Part shown: one piece after another, positions 52,601 to 59,395 of the stretch | Position numbering within the stretch: position 1 is the first letter of the stretch | Layout of the letters: each line of letters starts with the position of its first letter | Origin: Janibacter anophelis NBRC 107843 | GTDB taxonomy: Bacteria > Actinomycetota > Actinomycetes > Actinomycetales > Dermatophilaceae | Reading direction: 5' to 3' | Length of the DNA: 59,395 nt | Assembly (NCBI RefSeq): GCF_001570945.1 | Contig: NZ_BCSQ01000016.1 | Location: 1 to 59,395, forward strand | Translations under genes and position numbers: made by a program | Notes under the pieces: model-generated | Seen by the model: only the letters and a program-made list of their open reading frames with translations | Told to the model about the DNA's origin: nothing | Databases searched by the model: none

Positions 52601-53781
52601 GGTGGCTGCGCGCGAATCCCGTGGGCCCCGTCGTCTTCAGTTGCGCGGTGCTGGTCCTCGTCGTCGGACAGGTCAGGCTACCGCCCGCGCTGGGGCGAGA
52701 CGCCGCGTCGACTGTCGACATCTCTGGCTCCCTGCTGTACCTCGCCCTGCCCCTCCTGGCGATGCTGGTTGCCTGTGGGGTGGCGTGGGTCCAGAAGGAG
52801 CGCACCCTGGAGACCCTGCTGGCCGTACGCCCACGCGTGGCTCGTCTGCGCCGCCTGATGACGTTGGTCATCTGGGCGGGTGCGGCGCCTCTCCTTGTCT
52901 CGGCCGTCACGCTGATCCACACACAGGACTGGGCCGTCGACCGACCGCTCTACGCCGCAGTGACCCTTCCGCAGGTGCTGTGGATGTGCCTCATGGCCAT
53001 CATTGGCTTCCTCGTCGGTGCCTTTGCGCACAGGTACGCCGCCCCGCTGCTCGCCGGTGTGCTTGTGCTCCTGCTGATCGTCACCGGTCGGTGGGCTCTC
53101 TACCCTCTGGGGCACTCCGCCTCGCTCGCGGGCACGACGCCCACAACTGCCTCGTGGGTCACTCCGCTCCTCATCATGACCGTGACCGTGGTGGCGGCGA
53201 TCATCGGGGTGGGGCGACTGCCCATGTGGGCGTCGCGAGGGGGTGTACTCGTCGCCCCCGCCATGGTGCTGGCCGTCGTGATGGCCAATCCCCTCGTACC
53301 GTCACAAGAGTTCCGCCAGGCGCGGAGCGGACGTGAGGCCTGCACGGACGGGCCAGTGGCCGTCTGCGCACAGGCTGTCCACAGGCGTTGGGCGGAGGCC
53401 ACGGCGCGATCTGCTGCCGAACTCCAGGAGGCAGCCAAGCAGCACGGGCTGACTCTGCCCGTCACCCGCATCGTCATCAACGCGGGTGACACGCGACCGG
53501 CGGAGCCGACGGGCGTGGGAGAGGCGAGGGTGTACCTCGACTCCCGCAACGCGCCGGTGAGCATGCCCATGGACCAGCTGGCGCAGGTCCTGGTCGGCGC
53601 GTCCTGTGCGGGTGGTGAAGGCCAGGCACTCGCCGCGGTCGCGGCGTGGTTGTCAGCCACGGTCACGGCCACGGAGGAGTCGTTCACGGAGGGCTGGCCG
53701 GAGTTCGCGGGCCTGTCCGAGACGGACAAGCGGGCGTTCGCCCGCAACGCCCTCGCGGGTGTCGAGTGCGGAGGTCAGTGA
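52597..53781 (+). CDS. ABC transporter permease with Cys-containing outer domain
   Basis: 394 residues; not recognised beyond its context. About six hydrophobic segments fill residues 10-230 (e.g. LLYLALPLLAMLVACGVAW, LLAGVLVLLLIVTG). Residues ~235-394 form a soluble domain, presumably outside, with four cysteines (C249, C257, C337, C391) that could make two disulfides. Coupled by ATGA to the ATPase and by GTGA to the next gene. The outer domain may bind the exported or sensed ligand. This is unusual for a small ABC-2-type permease. Confidence 0.75.
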   Translation: MRWLRANPVGPVVFSCAVLVLVVGQVRLPPALGRDAASTVDISGSLLYLALPLLAMLVACGVAWVQKERTLETLLAVRPRVARLRRLMTLVIWAGAAPLLVSAVTLIHTQDWAVDRPLYAAVTLPQVLWMCLMAIIGFLVGAFAHRYAAPLLAGVLVLLLIVTGRWALYPLGHSASLAGTTPTTASWVTPLLIMTVTVVAAIIGVGRLPMWASRGGVLVAPAMVLAVVMANPLVPSQEFRQARSGREACTDGPVAVCAQAVHRRWAEATARSAAELQEAAKQHGLTLPVTRIVINAGDTRPAEPTGVGEARVYLDSRNAPVSMPMDQLAQVLVGASCAGGEGQALAAVAAWLSATVTATEESFTEGWPEFAGLSETDKRAFARNALAGVECGGQ

Positions 53782-54362
53782 GGCTGACGTGGCTGAGTGT
53801 CCGAGCCACGGCAGCTGAGCATGCGGTGTTCTTCGCGTCCCTCGTCGGCGGGCTCCTCTGGGGTGCAATACGGCTTCCCCTGCCTGTCGAAGCGACGCTG
53901 CAGCCGGACGCGGCACTCATCTGGGCGTGCGTCGTCGCGTGTGCATCGGGTGTGTGCTTGCGGGCCGTCCTCCCGGGGCACGACGACATCCCGCGACGGC
54001 CACAGCCGATGTGGGTCGCGGGACGGGTCGTTGTCCTCGTCGGGGCCGCCGGGTGTGTGCTGATCGCAACCCGACTGCTCCATCCAGCTGGGGACGCGAG
54101 CGAGGTGCACGTCGCGCTGGCGCGCAACATCACCGCACTCGTCGGCCTTGTCCTGGTCACGAGGCGCCTGCCCAGGGGGGTCTGGTCCACCCTGCCGTGG
54201 CTGTGGGTCTTCGGAGCGCTTCTGTCCGGACGTGACCGCCAAGGACAGGTCGAGTGGTGGGCGCTGCCACTGGCTGAGCCGGAGCGAGGGTGGACGGTGG
54301 CCTTGGCCCTGTTGCTCGTGGGAGCCCTCGTGCACGTCGCCGGCGAGCTGCGTCACCGGTGA
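53778..54362 (+). CDS. Second membrane protein of the peptide-ABC cassette
   Basis: 194 residues, about six hydrophobic segments (HAVFFASLVGGLLWGAI, LIWACVVACASGVCLRAVL, VALALLLVGALVHVAGEL). No family recognised; it lacks an obvious enzymatic motif. Start is GTG 53778, overlapping the permease TGA, so it is the last member of the coupled cassette. It may be a second permease half or an immunity/anchoring protein. Confidence 0.7.
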   Translation: MRLTWLSVRATAAEHAVFFASLVGGLLWGAIRLPLPVEATLQPDAALIWACVVACASGVCLRAVLPGHDDIPRRPQPMWVAGRVVVLVGAAGCVLIATRLLHPAGDASEVHVALARNITALVGLVLVTRRLPRGVWSTLPWLWVFGALLSGRDRQGQVEWWALPLAEPERGWTVALALLLVGALVHVAGELRHR

Positions 54363-54417
54363 CCACTCCACGGACCCAGGTGTGCGAGCGCTTACCTCGT
54401 GGCGCACGATGGTGCGC

Positions 54418-55173
54418 ATGACCACGACTCGTACCGCCATCGTCACCGGAGCCGCCCGCGGGATCGGCCGGGCCATCGCCCTGCGCCTCGCCACCGACGG
54501 CCACCACGTCGCCGTCCTCGACCTCGACGAGTCCGCCTGCCAGGATGTCGTCGACGAGATCACCGAAGGGGGCGGCACCGCCCTGGCCGTCGGAGTGGAC
54601 GTCTCCGACCCCGAGCAGGTCGGGACGGGCGTCGCCCGCGTCGCCGAGGAGCTCGGCGCCCCGACGCTGCTCGTCAACAACGCCGGCATCATCCGCGACA
54701 ACATGCTCTTCAAGATGTCCGTCGACGACTGGGACTCCGTCATGGCCGTCCACCTGCGCGGCGCCTTCCTCATGACCAAGGCCGCCCAGGCCCACATGAC
54801 CGCGCAGAAGTACGGCCGCATCGTCAACCTCTCCTCGACCTCCGCCCTGGGCAACCGCGGCCAGACGAACTACTCCGCGGCCAAGGCCGGCATGCAGGGC
54901 TTCACCAAGACCCTGGCCATCGAGCTCGGCAGGTTCGGCGTCACCGCCAACGCCATCGCCCCGGGCTTCATCCAGACCGACATGACCGCCGCGACGGCCG
55001 AGCGCATCGGGGTGCCCTTCGAGGACTTCCTCGCCCACGCCGCCAAGGAGACCCCGGTCGGCCGCGTCGGCCAGCCCGAGGACATCGCCGCCACCGCCTC
55101 CTTCCTGCTGTCCGAGGAGGCCGGCTTCGTCTCCGGCCAGGTCATCTACGTCGCCGGCGGCCCCAAGGACTGA
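54418..55173 (+). CDS. Short-chain dehydrogenase/reductase, FabG-like
   Basis: 251 residues: NAD(P)-binding GAARGIGRAIALRLA, the NNAG motif (LLVNNAGIIRDNMLFK), catalytic Ser/Tyr/Lys in SSTSALGNRGQTNYSAAKAG, and APGFIQTDMT. It is closest in look to 3-oxoacyl-ACP reductase, yet substrate is unproven. Start chosen at 54418 (CACGAT seven bases before); ATG 54409 is an alternative. It contains a CGAAGGGGG copy. Confidence 0.88.
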   Translation: MTTTRTAIVTGAARGIGRAIALRLATDGHHVAVLDLDESACQDVVDEITEGGGTALAVGVDVSDPEQVGTGVARVAEELGAPTLLVNNAGIIRDNMLFKMSVDDWDSVMAVHLRGAFLMTKAAQAHMTAQKYGRIVNLSSTSALGNRGQTNYSAAKAGMQGFTKTLAIELGRFGVTANAIAPGFIQTDMTAATAERIGVPFEDFLAHAAKETPVGRVGQPEDIAATASFLLSEEAGFVSGQVIYVAGGPKD

Positions 55174-55413
55174 CGCTCCCGAGAGGGAGGTCGGACTGGA
55201 CGCACCCGAGCGGCCCGACGGACTGGACGCACCGAGAGGGAGGTCGAAGGGGGATGTCGGCGCACACAAAGCCGAAGTCAGGCACGACAACCTGCGTCAC
55301 AGGGAGACGAAGGACTTCGGCGGGCGCCGACGTCTCCTTCGGCCGACCGGCGGGGACGACCTCCCTTCGGCTGACCGGCGGGGACGGCATCCCCTCGGCC
55401 AGCACGGACGCGC
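55174..55413. repeat. Repeat-bearing intergenic region between SDR and DUF3097
   Basis: Three short sequences each occur twice: CGAGAGGGAGGTCG (55180-55193, 55233-55246), CGGACTGGACGCACC (55192-55206, 55219-55233) and a ~25-base unit with CTTCGG and GACCGGCGGGGACG (55334-55358, 55361-55386, differing at a few bases). The repeats overlap and alternate, suggesting slippage or an old duplication. The region separates converging genes; a weak GAGACG/CGTCTC hairpin is near 55303-55336. No gene is apparent. Confidence 0.65.
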
Positions 55414-56292
55414 CTACTCCGGTGCCGTGACGAAGTCGATGAGCTCCTCGACGCGGCCGAGGAGGGCGGGCTCGAGGTCGGCGTAGGTGCGGACGGTGCC
55501 GAGGATCTGCTTCCAGGCGCGGGCGATGTCGGCCTGGGTGTCGTGGGGCCAGCCGAGGTGCTGGCAGATCCCCTTCTTCCACTCGATGGAGCGGGGGATC
55601 GTCGGCCACGCGTCCATGCCGAGGCGCTGGGGCCGCACGGACTGCCAGACGTCGACGTAGGGGTGACCGAGCACGAGCACGTGGTCCGGGGCCACCTGGT
55701 TGGCCTTGGCGACGATGCGTGACTCCTTGCTGTCCGGCACGAGGTGGTCGACGAGCACGCCCATCCGGCGCCCCCGGCCGGGCCCGAAGTCGCGGATCGC
55801 GGTTGACAGGTCGTCGACGCCGTCGAGCGGTTCGACGACGACGCCCTCGACGCGCAGGTCGTGGCCCCAGACCTTTTCGACGAGCTCGGCGTCGTGCCGG
55901 CCCTCGACGAAGATCCGCGAGGCCCGCGCGACCTTGGCGCTCTTGTCGTGGACGGCCACCGACCCGCTGGCCGTGCGGGAGGCCGCCTGCTGGGCCGCGG
56001 CGAGGGCCGCGCGCTGCGCCCCCTTCGGCGCGGTGAGGGTGACGGGACGCCCGTCGACGTGGAAGCCGGGGCCGAGGGGGAAGGCCTTGACCTTGCCGCG
56101 GCGGTCCTCGAGGTGGACGACGTGGACGCCGCCGGCCTTTTCCACCGCGACGACGGCGCCGACCCAGCCGGTCTCGACGTCCTCGACGACCGTGCCGCGG
56201 ATCGCCTCGAGGGCCTGGGAGGTGGGACGGGCCAGCCGGCCCGTGGACTTCCAGTCGCCGGAGAGGACGTCGTTGCCGTATCGATCGCTCAC
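55414..56292 (-). CDS. DUF3097 protein
   Basis: 292 residues. Matches the actinobacterial DUF3097 family commonly found next to hrcA-dnaJ: a start like SDRYGNDVLSGDWKSTG, the VGAVVAVEKAGGVHVVHLED strands, ASRIFVEGRHDAELVEKVWG (TOPRIM-like Glu/Asp region) and VLGHPYVDVWQSVRPQ. Function unknown; the TOPRIM-like core suggests nucleic acid or nucleotide handling. Start GTG 56292 is set by TACGGT six bases before it, shortening an upstream in-frame ATG at 56337. Confidence 0.85.
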   Translation of the reverse strand: MSDRYGNDVLSGDWKSTGRLARPTSQALEAIRGTVVEDVETGWVGAVVAVEKAGGVHVVHLEDRRGKVKAFPLGPGFHVDGRPVTLTAPKGAQRAALAAAQQAASRTASGSVAVHDKSAKVARASRIFVEGRHDAELVEKVWGHDLRVEGVVVEPLDGVDDLSTAIRDFGPGRGRRMGVLVDHLVPDSKESRIVAKANQVAPDHVLVLGHPYVDVWQSVRPQRLGMDAWPTIPRSIEWKKGICQHLGWPHDTQADIARAWKQILGTVRTYADLEPALLGRVEELIDFVTAPE

Positions 56293-56373
56293 GCAGGGAC
56301 CGTAGGCCGAAGGGGGGCGCCGCGGCGGCAGCGGCACGCCGGACTTCGAGGAATGCCCCGGCCGGTCGTAGAC

Positions 56374-56400
56374 TTGGCACTCAGGTGGAGCGAGTGCCAG
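56374..56400 (+). promoter_or_regulatory. CIRCE element (HrcA operator)
   Basis: TTGGCACTC (56374-56382) and GAGTGCCAG (56392-56400) flank nine bases, matching the CIRCE consensus TTAGCACTC-N9-GAGTGCTAA at 16 of 18 positions. It lies just behind a TAGACT -10 (about 56369) and 14 bases before the hrcA start, so HrcA should repress its own operon, including dnaJ. Confidence 0.9.
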
Positions 56401-56414
56401 CGAAGGAGGTCAGC

Positions 56415-57449
56415 ATGAGCCAGGAGCGTCGCATGGCCGTCCTGAGCGCCATCGTCGAGGACTACGTGCAGACCTCGGAGCCCGTCGGCTCCAAGGCGCT
56501 GCTCGACCGCCACCAGCTCAACGTCTCGGCCGCGACCGTGCGCAACGACATGGCCGCCCTCGAGGACGAGGGCCTGATCGTCGCGCCGCACACCTCCGCC
56601 GGCCGCATCCCGACCGACGCGGGCTACCGCCTCTTCGTCGACCGGCTCGCCGCGATCCGGCCGATGTCGAAGGGGGAGCGCGCCGCGATCACCGACTACC
56701 TCGAGGGCGCGGACGATCTCGACGTCGTGCTCGACCGCACGGTGCGGCTGCTGTCGACTCTGACCCGCCAGGTCGCGGTCGTGCAGTACCCCTCGCTGAC
56801 CCGCAGCACCGTCAAGCACATCGAGCTGGTGCCGATGAGCGAGACGCGGCTCATGGTCGTCGTCATCATGGGCAGCGGCCGCGTGGAGCAGCGCATCGTG
56901 CCGATCGGCGTCGACTACCTGAGCGCCGACGGGGCCGCAGCCCTCACGAGTGCCCGCGCCCGGATCAACGCGGCGACCCACGACCGGCGTCTGGCCGAGG
57001 CCCTCACCTCGCTCGGCACCCTGCACGACGAGGACTCCGAGACCGAGGACGCCCTCACGGCGGGCGTGCTCGCCGCGCTCGAGGACGCCTTGGCCGAGGA
57101 GCGCGCCACCAAGGTGACGCTCGCCGGCACGGCCAACCTCGCGCGCAGCTCCAGCGACTTCCCGATGACGCTCGAGCCCGTGCTCGACGCGCTCGAGCAG
57201 CACGTCGTGCTCCTGCGGCTGCTGAGCGCCGAGGCGGACGGCGACGCGATGGGCGTCTCCGTGCGCATCGGCTCGGAGAACCCCGTCACCGGGCTGCAGA
57301 GCACCTCGCTCATCACGTCGGGCTACGGCTCGGGCGACGAGCACGTCGGGGCCGTCGGCGTGCTCGGCCCCACCCGTATGGACTATCCCGCGACGATGGC
57401 GCAGGTCCGCGCCGTCGCCGCCTACCTCTCGCGGATCGTGGACGCCTGA
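56415..57449 (+). CDS. hrcA: Heat-inducible transcription repressor HrcA
   Basis: 344 residues. N-terminal winged helix ([56 protein letters not shown]) and the HrcA-specific C-terminal GAF-like region ([37 protein letters not shown]). It represses class I heat-shock genes at CIRCE, with GroEL as cofactor. GAAGGAGG precedes the ATG by five bases. dnaJ follows at 55 bases. Confidence 0.97.
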   Translation: MSQERRMAVLSAIVEDYVQTSEPVGSKALLDRHQLNVSAATVRNDMAALEDEGLIVAPHTSAGRIPTDAGYRLFVDRLAAIRPMSKGERAAITDYLEGADDLDVVLDRTVRLLSTLTRQVAVVQYPSLTRSTVKHIELVPMSETRLMVVVIMGSGRVEQRIVPIGVDYLSADGAAALTSARARINAATHDRRLAEALTSLGTLHDEDSETEDALTAGVLAALEDALAEERATKVTLAGTANLARSSSDFPMTLEPVLDALEQHVVLLRLLSAEADGDAMGVSVRIGSENPVTGLQSTSLITSGYGSGDEHVGAVGVLGPTRMDYPATMAQVRAVAAYLSRIVDA

Positions 57450-57504
57450 CCGGCATCCGCCCCGCACCCCAGCAACCGAACCACGACCCACGAGGACGCC
57501 ACGC

Positions 57505-58626
57505 GTGAACGACTACTACGAGGACCTCGGCGTCAGCCGCGACGCCACGCCCGAGGAGATCAAGCGGGCCTACCGCAAGCTCGCCCGCACCCTGCACCCG
57601 GACGTCAACCCCGGCGCGGAGGCCGAGGAGCGGTTCAAGAAGGTCTCTCAGGCCTATGACGTGCTCTCCGACGAGGGCAAGCGCCGCCAGTACGACATGG
57701 GCGGGGACCCCTACGGCGGCAGCCACGAGGGCTTCGGGGCCGGGTTCACCTTCAGCGACATCATGGAGCAGTTCTTCGGCCAGGCCGCCGGTGGCGGCGG
57801 TCGCGGTCCCCGCTCGCGCTCCGCGCGCGGGCAGGACGGCCTCGTCGGCCTCGAGATCGACCTGGCGACCGCCGTCTTCGGCGGCCAGGAGGACCTGACG
57901 ATCGACACTGCCGTCGTGTGCACCGCGTGCTCCGGCGACGGAGCCCAGCCGGGCACCGGGCGACGCACGTGTGACACCTGCGCCGGTCGCGGCGAGGTGC
58001 AGCAGGTCCAGCGCTCCTTCCTCGGCCAGGTCATGACGAGCCGGCCCTGCCCGACCTGCCAGGGCTTCGGCGAGGTCATCCCCAACCCGTGCCACGAGTG
58101 CTCCGGCCAGGGCCGCGTCCGCAGCCGCCGGACGATGAAGGTGCGCATCCCCGCGGGCGTCGACAGCGGCACCCGGATCCACCTCGCCGGCGAAGGGGAG
58201 GTAGGTCCCGGTGGCGGGGCGGCCGGAGACCTCTACGTCGAGCTGCGCGTCGCCGAGCACGAGACCTTCACCCGTCGCGGCGACGACCTGCACGCCTCCG
58301 TCGCGGTGCCGATGACGGCGGCCGCGCTCGGCGTGACGATGAGCTTCGCCACCCTCGACGGCGAGCAGGAGATCACGATCAAGCGCGGCACCCAGCCGGG
58401 CGACACGATCGTCCTCGAGGGCCTGGGCGTCACTCACCTGCGGCGCGAGGGCCGCGGTGACCTCGTCATCCACGTCGACGTGCGGACGCCGACCCGCCTG
58501 GACGCGGAGCAGGAGCAGCTGCTGCGTGACCTCGCGCGGCTGCGCGAGGAGGAGCAGCCCGACGGCGAGCTCGACGACGTCGACTCCGGCTTCGTCGGGC
58601 GCCTGCGACACGCCTTCAAGCGCTGA
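57505..58626 (+). CDS. dnaJ: Chaperone DnaJ (DnaJ2-type)
   Basis: 373 residues: J domain with HPD (residues 31-33), a short Gly/Arg-rich linker with Phe ([16 protein letters not shown]), four zinc-finger CxxCxGxG motifs ([32 protein letters not shown]) and two beta-barrel substrate domains. It stimulates DnaK. It starts at GTG 57505. The linkage to hrcA rather than dnaK identifies it as the second actinobacterial DnaJ. Confidence 0.97.
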   Translation: MNDYYEDLGVSRDATPEEIKRAYRKLARTLHPDVNPGAEAEERFKKVSQAYDVLSDEGKRRQYDMGGDPYGGSHEGFGAGFTFSDIMEQFFGQAAGGGGRGPRSRSARGQDGLVGLEIDLATAVFGGQEDLTIDTAVVCTACSGDGAQPGTGRRTCDTCAGRGEVQQVQRSFLGQVMTSRPCPTCQGFGEVIPNPCHECSGQGRVRSRRTMKVRIPAGVDSGTRIHLAGEGEVGPGGGAAGDLYVELRVAEHETFTRRGDDLHASVAVPMTAAALGVTMSFATLDGEQEITIKRGTQPGDTIVLEGLGVTHLRREGRGDLVIHVDVRTPTRLDAEQEQLLRDLARLREEEQPDGELDDVDSGFVGRLRHAFKR

Positions 58627-58644
58627 CGGCCCGGACGCCGCGCG

Positions 58645-59395
58645 ATGTTGCGCCGCTTCGTCGGCCTCGACGGCACACCGCAGGCGTCGGCGGCGCTCGA
58701 CGCGTCGCTGCGCACCACCCCTGAGCAGCTCGGGCCGGTGCGCTCCCGGCACACCGTGCCCGCCGCCTCGCGTCCCGTGGCGGCCCTGCTCGCGGTCGTC
58801 GGGGTCGTGGTGGTCCTGGCCGTCGCGGCCGCGACCGTGCTCGTGGTGCTCGGCGCGCTGCCGGTGGCCGCCGTCCTGTGCCCTCTGGCCATCGGGGTGG
58901 CCGTGGCAGTGCTCGTCGGGGTGGGTCTCGCGGCCACCCACGACAGCCGGGGCATCGAGGTGCGCGCCCACGGCCTGGTCGTCGGCTCGCGCCCGGTCCC
59001 CTTCGCGACGATGGACCCCGGCCGCATGGTGTGGGCGACGTCCGCCCGGGCTGCCCGCTCCGTCGTCACGCTCGCCCGGCGCCGCCGGGTGGCCGGCGGG
59101 GAGTGCCTGCTGCTCAACGGCACCGACGGGCCCGACGCCGTCGACGACTGGCGAGGCCTCGGGGGCAGGTACGACCCGTTGCCGCGGGCCCCGCGGCTGG
59201 ACACCCCCTTCGTCTGGTGGGCGCTCGGCCCCCGCGACGTCGGCGCCTTCGTCCGTGACCTCGAGGCGGCGATGGTCGCCGACGGCTACCCCGTGCACGG
59301 GCTCGCCGACCACCTGGCGCGGCACCGGACCGACGTGCCGGCCGGTCGCGAGGCCCTCTCGCGCCGGGCGCCGCACGACCCGCCGCTGTGGCGGG
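58645..59395 (+). CDS. Two-helix membrane protein, paralogue of 45934-46656 (3' end outside window)
   Basis: The frame opens at ATG 58645 (MLRRFVGLDGTPQASAALDA), 18 bases after dnaJ, and runs off the window. Two adjacent membrane helices (AALLAVVGVVVVLAVAAATV and LPVAAVLCPLAIGVAVAVLV, about 45-90) precede a soluble region with GRMVWATSARAARSVV, CLLLNGTDGP, TPFVWWALGPRD and VRDLEAAMVADGYPVHG. The VLNGT, PF-W, and EAAMVA-GY segments line up in order with the WXG100-operon protein, so the two belong to one unnamed family. In many actinobacteria rsmE follows dnaJ; here this gene intervenes. Confidence 0.7.
   Translation, partial: MLRRFVGLDGTPQASAALDASLRTTPEQLGPVRSRHTVPAASRPVAALLAVVGVVVVLAVAAATVLVVLGALPVAAVLCPLAIGVAVAVLVGVGLAATHDSRGIEVRAHGLVVGSRPVPFATMDPGRMVWATSARAARSVVTLARRRRVAGGECLLLNGTDGPDAVDDWRGLGGRYDPLPRAPRLDTPFVWWALGPRDVGAFVRDLEAAMVADGYPVHGLADHLARHRTDVPAGREALSRRAPHDPPLWR

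Noticed and set aside
55303-55336. GAGACG/CGTCTC as a terminator for DUF3097 or the SDR
   Set aside because: Only a 6-bp stem with a long loop, inside a repeat region; not convincing as a separate feature.
55142-56380. A 412-codon Arg-rich frame on the - strand covering DUF3097 and the repeats
   Set aside because: Out of frame with the recognisable DUF3097 protein; the Arg/Pro/Gly richness marks a shadow frame.
57313-59376. A 687-codon open frame on the - strand
   Set aside because: It is antisense to dnaJ and the following gene; composition is typical of a GC-rich shadow frame with no domains.

Overview
The window is 59.4 kb of very GC-rich, densely packed bacterial DNA. It looks like the chromosome of an actinobacterium. 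The evidence is the codon bias (GAG, GTC and GCC dominate), an actinobacterial LexA-type box, a LysG/LysE-type exporter pair, DUF222/HNH (13E12-like), DUF3097, DUF4031 and DUF4442 proteins, Tat-exported PhoD phosphatases, and many genes whose start codon lies 6-8 bases after a TANNNT -10 element, as expected for leaderless mRNAs. Gene content and order fit the Intrasporangiaceae/Dermatophilaceae group (Janibacter-like); that placement is inference from memory, not a search. I see no rRNA, tRNA, CRISPR array, transposase, integrase or phage gene. No gap between genes exceeds 300 bases.

Layout. 1-1.65 kb: stress-type small proteins (PRC-barrel/DUF2382, a Rv0909-like small protein) and YceI. 1.7-4.1 kb: def-miaA-dapF run with stop/start overlaps. 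4.1-7.3 kb: a hypothetical protein, an RsmC-like methyltransferase, and an HNH/DUF222 nuclease behind an SOS box. 7.35-10.65 kb: divergent glpK/glpD for glycerol use. 10.7-16.2 kb: PhoD, an amino-acid permease, a hypothetical protein and hflX. 16.2-17.8 kb: divergent argO/lysG-type pair. 17.8-22.4 kb: VOC protein, isochorismatase-like hydrolase with NCS1 permease, lipoprotein, HD hydrolase, DUF4031, and a chimeric remnant of an amino-acid ABC transporter. 22.5-27.9 kb: DUF3516-type helicase, tandem GNAT, uracil permease. 27.9-34.4 kb: an Asp-rich membrane protein with an OmpR-type two-component system, facing an MMPL exporter with a NarL-type system whose kinase gene is frameshifted.

34.5-59.4 kb holds a conserved housekeeping backbone (dinG-like helicase, holA, rpsT, lepA, hemW, hrcA, dnaJ) cut up by accessory blocks. 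Between rpsT and lepA are a MazF-like protein, a second PhoD and a phosphodiesterase. Between lepA and hemW are AraC + VOC, a three-gene WXG100 operon, DUF4442 and a tyrosine phosphatase. Between hemW and hrcA are TRIC, a compositionally different cassette of a 14-residue peptide gene plus ABC transporter (51.7-54.4 kb), an SDR and DUF3097. HrcA control is visible as a CIRCE element.

Most notable: (i) the 9-mer CGAAGGGGG occurs 34 times (41 with the 8-mer CGAAGGGG), both strands combined, mostly inside genes and at the cost of the rare codon GAA; (ii) the in-frame SBP/ATPase fusion; (iii) the peptide-ABC cassette; (iv) the WXG100 operon, one member of which resembles the protein at the window's end; (v) the Asp-rich protein overlapping its sensor kinase gene; (vi) the pervasive leaderless start architecture.
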